A DNA stretch of 20,161 nucleotides from IMG/VR virus record IMGVR_UViG_3300031227_006873, positions 1-20,161 of that record; one strand, 5' to 3'. Below the pieces are notes generated by a model. The model searched no databases. It worked only from the letters and a program-made list of their open reading frames with translations, and was not told the origin of the DNA. Source of the stretch: a virus. The position numbers were made by a program, and so were the translations under genes. Of the stretch, positions 7,208-13,279 are shown piece by piece (position 1 is the first letter of the stretch; every line of letters begins with the position of its first letter).

Positions 7208-7782
7208 TATATGCAGGCTTTGAGTTCGCACCCGTCCCAAACTGGGACGTCATCATGCCGATCAAGGCCCCGAGCAACTACAAGAAGCCCGAGGCCATCG
7301 AGAAGTATATCGCCGAGCGTAAGGTCGCGCTGGCATCCGGCGGCGCGGCCGTCGATATACTGACCGGTACGGTCAGGCGCATCTTCGTCGTCGATCCTGA
7401 CGAACACAGGTCTGAGATGCTCGAAGGCGATGCTGTCTGTGGCTTTTTCAAAGAAGCCTTGGATGCCATCGTCAAAGGAAGCGGCGTCGTTGGCTACCGC
7501 ATCCATCGCGCGATGCATATCCTTGCTATCACGAGCGCGCTACACGCCGACTCGCTCGGCGAGGGGAACAGTATCCCCGTCTCGCGCTTCAAGTGGATTG
7601 ACGAGTTGTACAACAGATACCGGGGCTTCGTTGATCCGGTCAGCCTGCTGTTCGGCACGACCGACATCGACTTGAACGCCGTCGCCATGCGGTGCGGCGT
7701 GAAGATCAACCCGGAGTCTCCGGAGTCGCTTGCAGAGTTCGCGCAGGTGATGCTGAGGAACGTGGATCTCGGTAGCGAATGA
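7204..7782 (+). CDS. Hypothetical protein
   Basis: A 192-aa protein that starts in an ATGA overlap with the preceding gene and ends in one with the glutaredoxin gene. The longer reading from 7108 lies inside the upstream gene and is rejected. The N-terminal 50 residues are Pro/Lys-rich; the rest is helical with conserved-looking segments such as VGYRIHRAMHILAITSAL (about 98-115). No family recognised. Strict coupling on both sides suggests it works with, or is produced in step with, the RecA-like protein. Confidence 0.65.
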   Translation: MIYAGFEFAPVPNWDVIMPIKAPSNYKKPEAIEKYIAERKVALASGGAAVDILTGTVRRIFVVDPDEHRSEMLEGDAVCGFFKEALDAIVKGSGVVGYRIHRAMHILAITSALHADSLGEGNSIPVSRFKWIDELYNRYRGFVDPVSLLFGTTDIDLNAVAMRCGVKINPESPESLAEFAQVMLRNVDLGSE

Positions 7783-8039
7783 AAGTCCTAGTCATAGGCA
7801 AGAAGAAGTGCGGGGTCTGCGATGCAGCGAAGGACAAGCTGGATCGTATGCAGATCCCGTACGACTTCTACGATATAGACGTGATGAAAGAACCGCACGA
7901 CAATTGGCGCACTGACGGGTCAATCGACGTGTTGGCCTTCTTCAATCAGAACAACTGTGTGATCCCCACCATCGTGATCGACAAGAAGGTGTTCACGTAT
8001 TCAGCGGCAATGGCTCACCTGAAGAGGAAGAAGACATGA
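7779..8039 (+). CDS. Glutaredoxin-like (NrdH-type) thiol oxidoreductase
   Basis: An 86-aa protein with the thioredoxin fold of the glutaredoxin/NrdH group. The N-terminal strand MKVLVIGK leads to the redox motif CGVC (C11, C14), then the first helix, the second strand (YDFYDIDV), and the cis-proline segment VIPTIVID (P63). Length is typical for the family. Such proteins pass electrons to ribonucleotide reductase or reduce other disulfides, and phages often carry one. No reductase gene is in this window. It starts and ends in ATGA overlaps with its neighbours. The CGVC centre differs from the usual CPYC or CVQC, so its preferred partner cannot be predicted. Confidence 0.88.
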   Translation: MKVLVIGKKKCGVCDAAKDKLDRMQIPYDFYDIDVMKEPHDNWRTDGSIDVLAFFNQNNCVIPTIVIDKKVFTYSAAMAHLKRKKT

Positions 8040-8266
8040 CGTATTTCTGGTGGCTGTTTGGAGTCTGGTGTGTGCTCACCGTGCTCGTGGCTGTCGGCAT
8101 GTACCTGCGCGATCGCAGGAACCGGCCGCTCTGTCCTGTTCACGACAAGCCCATGCAACTGGTCGGAGATGACTGCCATAAAGAAGAGTTCATGTGCTAC
8201 GTGAAGGGCTGCGGTTGGTGTGCTGACGTGTATGGAGGGGGACGCAAGAGCGTCTTCAAGGTGTAA
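8036..8266 (+). CDS. Membrane-anchored small zinc-ribbon protein
   Basis: A 76-aa protein with one N-terminal transmembrane helix (residues 4-23, rich in Trp, Leu and Val) followed by a basic stop-transfer segment (RDRRNR). The soluble part contains CPVH (C33, H36) and CYVKGC (C54, C59), a CxxH...CxxxxC layout that suggests one zinc site. It is coupled by ATGA to the glutaredoxin gene. A redox role for its cysteines is possible given that neighbour, but a structural zinc is simpler. No named family recognised. Confidence 0.72.
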   Translation: MTYFWWLFGVWCVLTVLVAVGMYLRDRRNRPLCPVHDKPMQLVGDDCHKEEFMCYVKGCGWCADVYGGGRKSVFKV

Positions 8267-8267
8267 C

Positions 8268-8930
8268 ATGGACAAGCATCCGGGCGACATGATGGCGAAG
8301 CCGGGCCAGTCCCAAGAGGACCGGCAGCTTCGCATGGTTGGCTCTATGGAGGAGATGCGAAAAGAGAACTGGGTGCCGTTCACGCTCGGGCCTCTGTATC
8401 TCGCCGGCCAGCTAGATTTCGACGTGATCGCGCGCTACTGCACTGAGGCGAAGCGTGACGTGCTTGTGTCACACATCGACTTCAACGACTTCAAGCTGTT
8501 CGACATGCCGGAGACACTGGGCCACCGTATGCTAGCCATGAATGACGAGGCGTACCCCGACTTCGTGGAGTTCATGCTATCCGTGGAGGTCATCGATCGC
8601 GCGAACAAGCGTTACTTCCAAGTCGCGCGTTTCGGCGCGCCGATCATCGATCCATTCATGCGGTTCCTCAACGTGACGGTGCCGCGGCCGGAGACGATAG
8701 ATGTGTGGACCGCCATCGGACTCGGTGGCATGATCGTACCGAAGACGCACGTGGAATATCTGCCGTATCCCATCTTCAAGCCGGGCGAAGCAGAAGATCT
8801 GTCGCGGCAGGATTTCCTGAGCAGGCTGCCGCGGCCAATCACTGCTCCGATGCTCGTCGAGTTCGAGTGGAAGAAAACGCGCCCGGAGATTGTACAGCGC
8901 GGACTGAGACTGTTAGGAGAGCTTGAATGA
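8268..8930 (+). CDS. Hypothetical protein
   Basis: A 220-aa protein. The ATG at 8268, one base after the stop of the previous gene, is preferred to the longer frame from 8220, which lies inside that gene. The ribosome site is weak (AAGGTG), so coupling is likely. The N-terminal 30 residues are Met/Lys/Gln-rich and probably disordered; the body looks like a mixed alpha/beta fold with segments LDFDVIARYC and PETIDVWTAIGLGGMIVP. No motif recognised. It ends in an ATGA overlap with the next gene. Confidence 0.68.
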   Translation: MDKHPGDMMAKPGQSQEDRQLRMVGSMEEMRKENWVPFTLGPLYLAGQLDFDVIARYCTEAKRDVLVSHIDFNDFKLFDMPETLGHRMLAMNDEAYPDFVEFMLSVEVIDRANKRYFQVARFGAPIIDPFMRFLNVTVPRPETIDVWTAIGLGGMIVPKTHVEYLPYPIFKPGEAEDLSRQDFLSRLPRPITAPMLVEFEWKKTRPEIVQRGLRLLGELE

Positions 8931-9184
8931 ATGTCGAAGTGACGGCCGTGCCTGAGCTGGAATGTGCATTGGCCGAAGCGAAGGACCGCGCATTGACGGT
9001 GCAGCCAATCTTCTGGAACCCGAAGGAGATCGCCAACGTTGCATCGGTCGTTGTCAAGAACAGCGCCGGCAAGGTGCTGTTCAAAGGCGTGCTCCGTGTC
9101 AGCGGTCAGTCGGGAAGGCCGACGATCGTAGAGCGCGCCACGCCTGTGCCTCCTGCAGTGGATCGCGGCAACAGCAAGAAGTGA
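8927..9184 (+). CDS. Hypothetical small protein
   Basis: An 85-aa protein starting in an ATGA overlap. It appears to be a small alpha/beta domain (VASVVVKNSAGKVLFKGVLRV) with a basic, Pro-containing tail. No family recognised. Its TGA overlaps the GTG start of the next gene (GTGA at 9181-9184). Confidence 0.62.
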   Translation: MNVEVTAVPELECALAEAKDRALTVQPIFWNPKEIANVASVVVKNSAGKVLFKGVLRVSGQSGRPTIVERATPVPPAVDRGNSKK

Positions 9185-9774
9185 TCTACGCACTGTTAGG
9201 GGACACGGACAATGGTAAGGCCAGCGTCGATGTGTACGTTGACACCAAGTTGTTCAAGTCCACGACGTTTGAGACACATGGAGCCGCGCGTGCGTCACTT
9301 ACGCATGCCGGGTTCGCGAACATCGCGAGCGACAACAAGTGGGTGCCGCTGATATACAGTCGGACATATCAGGCAACTGTCGTGATACAGGTCGAGCCGA
9401 TCCGACAGCTGCAGCTCACGGAGGGTTTGTGGTTGGACGTGGTACGTGTTCCGGATGGCTACGGGTTCAGGTTCACGATGCATGAGGGAAAGAAGAGTGT
9501 CGATCCAATACTGGAGATCTTCACGCTCGACCTGTTTGCGGTTCAGGCGATAGGAACGTGGAACGCGATCGAAGCTGCGCTCAACGCGGGGCTGTCGTTC
9601 TTCAAGAAGGTACAGGATCTTGTTGGCAACGATGTGTTGAACACGTTGCTGGAGATAGCGAAGGAGCGTGAGAAATGCCAGACAAGCAGGCGCCGAACAG
9701 CGATGGGGCGGCTAGCAAAGCCGAGGAGAAGAAGCCCCCCGTCGACACCGACAAGTACTTCCTTGTCATCGTAG
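9181..9774 (+). CDS. Hypothetical protein with an unusual overlapping C-terminal extension
   Basis: A 197-aa protein starting at GTG 9181 in a GTGA overlap; the longer frame from 8962 lies inside the upstream gene. Residues 1 to about 165 look like a normal globular protein (VIYALLGDTDNGK..., then beta strands, then the helix LNTLLEIAKERE). The last 33 or so residues (from EKCQTSRRR) are Arg/Ser/Thr/Pro-rich and coincide exactly with the start of the next gene read in another frame, over a 100-base overlap. This is out of keeping with the 4-base overlaps elsewhere and suggests a lost stop codon or a small indel just before 9675. Function unknown. Confidence 0.6.
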   Translation: MIYALLGDTDNGKASVDVYVDTKLFKSTTFETHGAARASLTHAGFANIASDNKWVPLIYSRTYQATVVIQVEPIRQLQLTEGLWLDVVRVPDGYGFRFTMHEGKKSVDPILEIFTLDLFAVQAIGTWNAIEAALNAGLSFFKKVQDLVGNDVLNTLLEIAKEREKCQTSRRRTAMGRLAKPRRRSPPSTPTSTSLSS

Positions 9775-10022
9775 GCGACTCTTCCGAGGAGGCGCCGAGA
9801 ACCATCGAGTGCGACAGCTTGAAGGCGTTTGCCGCGGCTGTTAATGAAAGTGTGCTGGGGGCGGAGAACGTGATCCATGCCTTTGGCTTCAAGGGTCAGA
9901 GGGTGAGCATCAGCGCGCCGACTCCCGTCTGTGCGGTGGAGATCAATGGAAAACGAGCAGAAGTCGGAAGCGAAGATAGGACGTTTGACCCGTCAGGACG
10001 CATCACACCGCTCCGTCGCTGA
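9675..10022 (+). CDS. Hypothetical protein
   Basis: A 115-aa protein; ATG at 9675 with GGAG about ten bases upstream. The N-terminal 27 residues are charged and Ala/Pro-rich, probably disordered. A small alpha/beta domain follows (KYFLVIVGDSSEEAPRTIECDSLKAFAAAV). It overlaps the 3' end of the previous gene by 100 bases and the start of the next by 77. No family recognised. Confidence 0.62.
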   Translation: MPDKQAPNSDGAASKAEEKKPPVDTDKYFLVIVGDSSEEAPRTIECDSLKAFAAAVNESVLGAENVIHAFGFKGQRVSISAPTPVCAVEINGKRAEVGSEDRTFDPSGRITPLRR

Positions 10023-10482
10023 GTACTTGAACATTCCAATAAGGGCACCGTCGCTGCAGGAGTGTATCAACGACGGCCACCGGATCGAACGTGGGCGTAT
10101 CACGTTCTCCGACGGGGCGCTGTGGTACTCCTACGGAGATATGCGGTTCATCTACGATGACTTGGGCAGTCCGAACAGTCTCAATGTCAACGGGCTGAAG
10201 TGTCTCGACCCTGAATACATGACGCATGCGTGGCTCGCTGACATCTATCCTCAGATGCTGGAAGCGCAGGGATCTGTGGATCCGTGCCACATAGCCAAGC
10301 AGCTGCAATGGCCGGACCAACGCATCCTGCTTCTCCGGGGGCACGATCTGGTGCGGGTCGTCTGCCGCGCAGAGATGCACTGGGCGGAAGAAACACTGAC
10401 GGTGCACGGCCGGCTCGACCGTGTTGATTCGACAGGCGACGTGTCGTTTTCGTTGCGTGTCGACGACGTACGGCTCTCCTAA
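9946..10482 (+). CDS. Hypothetical protein
   Basis: A 178-aa protein. ATG at 9946 is preferred to the frame start at 9931 because GGAG (9938-9941) lies four bases upstream, although the spacing is short. It therefore overlaps the previous gene by 77 bases. The sequence looks globular with many aromatic residues (GALWYSYGDMRFIYDDLG) and beta-rich segments near the C-terminus (VSFSLRVDDVRLS). It is the last gene before the terminator at 10518-10549. Function unknown. Confidence 0.65.
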   Translation: MENEQKSEAKIGRLTRQDASHRSVAEYLNIPIRAPSLQECINDGHRIERGRITFSDGALWYSYGDMRFIYDDLGSPNSLNVNGLKCLDPEYMTHAWLADIYPQMLEAQGSVDPCHIAKQLQWPDQRILLLRGHDLVRVVCRAEMHWAEETLTVHGRLDRVDSTGDVSFSLRVDDVRLS

Positions 10483-10517
10483 ACCACACGCGCGAATGCG
10501 TCATAATATCTGGGATC

Positions 10518-10549
10518 GCCGCCTGCTCTTAGTAGCAGGCGGCCTTTTT
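10518..10549 (+). terminator. Strong Rho-independent terminator
   Basis: A perfect 10-bp GC-rich stem, GCCGCCTGCT (10518-10527) and AGCAGGCGGC (10534-10543), with a 6-base loop is followed by CTTTTT. It closes the long gene cluster and leaves only 13 bases before the next start codon, so the downstream gene needs read-through or a promoter upstream of the hairpin. In the latter case the hairpin would act as an attenuator. Confidence 0.92.
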
Positions 10550-10562
10550 ATGGAGGTACACG

Positions 10563-11939
10563 ATGACAGTACAGAAGCAGCCGGAGCAGCAGAAGAGACG
10601 TGGTCGTCCACCGCTGCGCAAGAGGGACAAGAAGCTCATCGAGCGAAGCGAGGTCGCTTGTGGTCTCGATGTCATACGCCCGGGGCAGAGGCTCGTGCCC
10701 GGCGGCGGGAAGCACGGCATCGAGGCAGACGAGGCGGGCAATGTTGTCCTCCTCGGAGCCGAGGGAGATCTGGTGCCGTTCGCACAGGCGGAGTTCGTCG
10801 GTCTCTACCCGGAGGGTCACGGGAAGCGACTCAGGTTCGTTGTCCTTCGTCCGTACTTCGATGACGGCGAGATTCACGTGGGTGGTTCACGCCACAAGTC
10901 GGAAAGGCCGGCGCCGGACGACGGGCATCAAGGCTTGTGGAAGCTTCCGGGTGGTCGCGTGGTCTTCAGGGGTGCCATTCCCGACGACTACACGGGTAGA
11001 GAATACCCGGACGGCCACTACAAGGATCTGCGGGTCACGAGCGGGAAAAACGCGCTGTCGTTGTTCTCGTTCCATCCGCAGTACAAGGCAGTGAACAAGC
11101 ACCTGCGCCGCTTGCTTACCGGGGCGCTCAAACAGATCGAGCACGTGACCACGAAGTCGAATGCGCTGGAAGCGCCGTCGGCGTTCGTGGCCAAGGGAGC
11201 AGAGTTCTTGAATGCTCGGTTCCTGCAGGGTAACTTCTCTGATGTCGTGAGCGTCACTGAGCTGCTCGCGGACATCATGAATGCCGGCTTCTGGGCGCTG
11301 CCCGGGCTGGAGAACGTGATGGTCGCGCAGATGGCCGGGGTCGTGAAGGATGTGGGGGAGTCACACATTTCGGTCGAATGGGCCGATGGAAGTGGATCGC
11401 TGGTTCACTCTCCGAAGAAGGAGATTGTGGACTACATCCGGAGTCGCGTGCCCGTACGAACGGCAAACCTCACCGTCGTTCCGCTCGTTCGCGAGGGCGA
11501 GAAGATCGACGCCGGGACCGTTCTCTGGGGCGGATCGACGGAGCAGTTCATCACCGCCGAAAAACTCAGGTGCAAGATCCCAGAAAACGTGAATGAGGAG
11601 CAGCAGTTGCAGCTTCTCCGCGTCTGGGCGCTGTTGGCGGTAGGTTCCCTCCGGGAGGGACAGGAAATCTACCCCATGAAGTTTGTTGCTCCGCGGAAGG
11701 CCGCGGATGTATACTTCGTCCCGGGAGTGAGCAGAGTAGCGCTCACGCAGCACCCTGCCGCAACGATGTGCGCTGAAGCGCGCGGCATCAGCGTTGACTT
11801 CTATACGCTGTCGCACCGCAGCCGGCACTGGCGTCGGTGGCGCGAACGTGTCGAGCGCGAAGAGGCTGCTGCCGCACACGCGCGGACAACCGCGGTCGAG
11901 GAGGCCGAGGTCGAGGAAACTGAGAGCGCGCCCGAATAG
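10563..11939 (+). CDS. Unknown 458-aa protein with AT-hook-like N-terminus
   Basis: ATG at 10563 with GGAGG (10552-10556) six bases upstream. The first 25 residues are strongly basic and include KRRGRPPLRKR, matching the RGRP core of an AT-hook that inserts in the DNA minor groove. The body (about 30-425) has many short Gly-rich beta-type segments, for example VPGGGKHGIE and LWKLPGGRVVF. Residues about 304-323 (VVPLVREGEKIDAGTVL) resemble a barrel-sandwich hybrid turn as in lipoyl-like or RNA polymerase beta domains; this is a short similarity and not a family call. The C-terminal 35 residues are acidic and helical. It sits between two strong hairpins upstream of the portal gene, so it could be a virion or DNA-binding structural protein. 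I do not recognise the family. Confidence 0.7.
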   Translation: MTVQKQPEQQKRRGRPPLRKRDKKLIERSEVACGLDVIRPGQRLVPGGGKHGIEADEAGNVVLLGAEGDLVPFAQAEFVGLYPEGHGKRLRFVVLRPYFDDGEIHVGGSRHKSERPAPDDGHQGLWKLPGGRVVFRGAIPDDYTGREYPDGHYKDLRVTSGKNALSLFSFHPQYKAVNKHLRRLLTGALKQIEHVTTKSNALEAPSAFVAKGAEFLNARFLQGNFSDVVSVTELLADIMNAGFWALPGLENVMVAQMAGVVKDVGESHISVEWADGSGSLVHSPKKEIVDYIRSRVPVRTANLTVVPLVREGEKIDAGTVLWGGSTEQFITAEKLRCKIPENVNEEQQLQLLRVWALLAVGSLREGQEIYPMKFVAPRKAADVYFVPGVSRVALTQHPAATMCAEARGISVDFYTLSHRSRHWRRWRERVEREEAAAAHARTTAVEEAEVEETESAPE

Positions 11940-11949
11940 GGCGCCTCTC
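11922..11949 (+). terminator. Terminator-like hairpin across a stop codon
   Basis: GCGCCC (11928-11933) pairs with GGGCGC (11939-11944), and GAGAG (11922-11926) with CTCTC (11945-11949) across one bulged C, giving 11 bp. The loop contains the start of the TAG stop codon. Only a weak T content follows (CCATTTA), so it may be a pause or RNA-processing hairpin and not a full terminator. Confidence 0.5.
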
Positions 11950-11972
11950 CCATTTAAGTCTCAGGAGGATTC

Positions 11973-12512
11973 ATGCCGGATCAGACACAGCAGGAGCCGA
12001 CGATCGTAGAGGCGCTGAAGCGCCTACGCAGGATCGAGAAGAAGATCACTTCCAACAACGCGGAAGTGACACGCTACGCGTCAGGTCTCTCGTCGCGCAA
12101 GCCGCTCTTCGACACCGAGGACAAGCAGTTGCAGGAGGTGAAGAGCCTCACGCAGTCGTCGGTGGATCTCGTGCAGGAGTACCTCAAGCTGAAGCGCCGT
12201 ATCGATCTGACCAATCTCGCGATCACGGTCGATATCGAGGGCCAGAGGCGGACGATCGCCGAGTGGCTCATCGTCAAACGGAAAACCGCCGATCTCATGA
12301 TCGGTGTCTTCTCGGCACTGGATGACAGTGCCGCGAATGCCGCGCGCCGCGAGGACCGCATGTTCTCCGGCGAGGGCAAGACGCCGCAGGTCGTGCGGTA
12401 CTACAAGGAAGAAGCGAAGATGAAGGAACTTCGCAGCTGGCAGGACGTGAAGGAAGCGATCGACGGGCGGCTGGAGGTCGTGAACGCGACCACGTCGCTC
12501 GTCGCTGAGTAG
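11973..12512 (+). CDS. Helical coiled-coil protein, possibly DIP1984-like
   Basis: A 179-aa protein; ATG at 11973 with CAGGAGG about five bases upstream. It appears almost wholly alpha-helical: an N-terminal helix (IVEALKRLRRIEKKI), a middle one (TEDKQLQEVKSLTQSSVDLVQEYLKLKRRIDLTN) and a third (IAEWLIVKRKTADLMIGVFSAL). The order of a helix, a short polar break, a long helix ending in 'RIDLTN' and another helix recalls the DIP1984/septicolysin-like helical-bundle family, but I recall that pattern only loosely. It lies just upstream of the structured RNA region, and its stop is followed by a ribosome-site-like AAAAGGAG without a convincing gene. Structural or scaffolding roles are possible. Confidence 0.7.
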   Translation: MPDQTQQEPTIVEALKRLRRIEKKITSNNAEVTRYASGLSSRKPLFDTEDKQLQEVKSLTQSSVDLVQEYLKLKRRIDLTNLAITVDIEGQRRTIAEWLIVKRKTADLMIGVFSALDDSAANAARREDRMFSGEGKTPQVVRYYKEEAKMKELRSWQDVKEAIDGRLEVVNATTSLVAE

Positions 12513-12540
12513 AAAAGGAGACCTTGCGTAGCGTAAAAAC

Positions 12541-13217
12541 GGGACAAGGAGCTTCGGCTCCGACAGAGACCCTCGCCGGGGGTTTGTACCGGTAAACAGC
12601 CAATTACAAAGATCAGAGCTGCCATGAAAGCTACTCTATATCTTTCAAGGTTGAAGGTTCAAGCATTCAAGTATCACTCGGTGCCCACCGAGGGTAAACC
12701 TAGGGCATTTCAAGCTTCAGCCAACCCGGGACACCGGGGTGAAGGATCAAGGTTTGGGGCATTAGCCCGGAAAAATCCGGATCCTGTAGTGTGCGCCTCT
12801 GTCCGCTTCCGATCTACAGCCGGCTGTTACGTACAGGTCTTAACATATTCTCTCATGGGACGGGGCGTCCGGGTAACCGGGTGAGAGGGCTTGTCCTAAG
12901 CTAGCCCTCTTGAGTTGAAGCGTTCCCGTCCCAGTTTTTGGAGGACTGCCCTGCCGGTGATGTGAGCATATAATCCGGCGTGAAACTCTGACTGGCTCAC
13001 GCGAAGAGCATCCCGCCACGGGGGTGGGGCCAACTAAGGGGCAAGCAGTCCTCTGCTAAGTAGCCGGTAGCTTCTACTGCAACTCCGCTGTGGTACCGGG
13101 GCGCCCAGCCCTGCGGAGGAGCTGGTTCCCGTCTCGGGATACGAAGTTACCGACGGAGAAGGAGCGCACAGTCGATACGACCTCACATGGAGGTCGTTCG
13201 CCGCGCTCCTTTCTTTT
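12541..13217 (+). ncRNA. Large ornate structured noncoding RNA candidate
   Basis: About 680 nt without a credible gene but full of perfect helices. From 5' to 3': a UUCG-capped hairpin (12548-12561); TGAAAG/CTTTCA (12625-12647); an H-type pseudoknot in which stem CTCGG/CCGAG (12677-12692) has loop TGCCC paired to GGGCA (12703-12707); GGGC/GCCC and CCGGA/TCCGG (12757-12780); CCTGTA/TACAGG (12783-12837); a 9-bp long-range helix (12856-12864/12925-12933) enclosing a GUAA tetraloop hairpin (12869-12880) and a 7-bp hairpin (12884-12910); a 9-bp long-range helix GAGGACTGC/GCAGTCCTC (12941-12949/13045-13053); inside it a possible pseudoknot; then a kissing contact CCGGTA/TACCGG (13064-13069/13094-13099). 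It ends in a terminator-like hairpin. The size and tertiary style recall phage-borne GOLLD and ROOL RNAs, but I cannot assign a family by eye. No promoter is seen at the 5' end. Confidence 0.75.
13159..13217 (+). terminator. Terminator-like 3' end of the structured RNA
   Basis: A 9-bp outer stem AAGGAGCGC (13159-13167) / GCGCTCCTT (13203-13211) encloses a 7-bp hairpin CGACCTC/GAGGTCG (13178-13184/13190-13196). It is followed directly by TCTTTT. It marks the end of the RNA and separates it from the promoter at 13227. Confidence 0.75.
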
Positions 13218-13226
13218 GCTATCGGC

Positions 13227-13254
13227 TTGACACGAGTTCCGACAACTGTACGAT
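13227..13254 (+). promoter_or_regulatory. Sigma70-type promoter before the 327-aa gene
   Basis: A perfect -35 TTGACA (13227-13232) and a -10 TACGAT (13249-13254, four of six) are separated by 16 bases. It lies immediately after the terminator and 26 bases before the start codon at 13280. This is the best-looking promoter in the window. Confidence 0.7.
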
Positions 13255-13279
13255 TGTAGTTGGTTTGTTGGAGGGAACT

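Noticed and set aside
12524-12595. 23-codon TTG-start frame after AAAAGGAGACC
   Set aside because: The ribosome-site-like sequence is good, but the frame is very short, starts with TTG and covers the UUCG hairpin.
12624-12884. 86-codon + frame inside the structured RNA
   Set aside because: No ribosome site, atypical composition, and it crosses several perfect helices and the pseudoknot.
12541-13217. Group I or group II self-splicing intron
   Set aside because: I could not find the conserved P7/P3 core or a domain V-like hairpin, and the flanking genes are complete and separate.
13187-13279. Longer start for the 327-aa gene
   Set aside because: It begins inside the terminator hairpin and upstream of the promoter; ATG 13280 has a proper GGAGGG.
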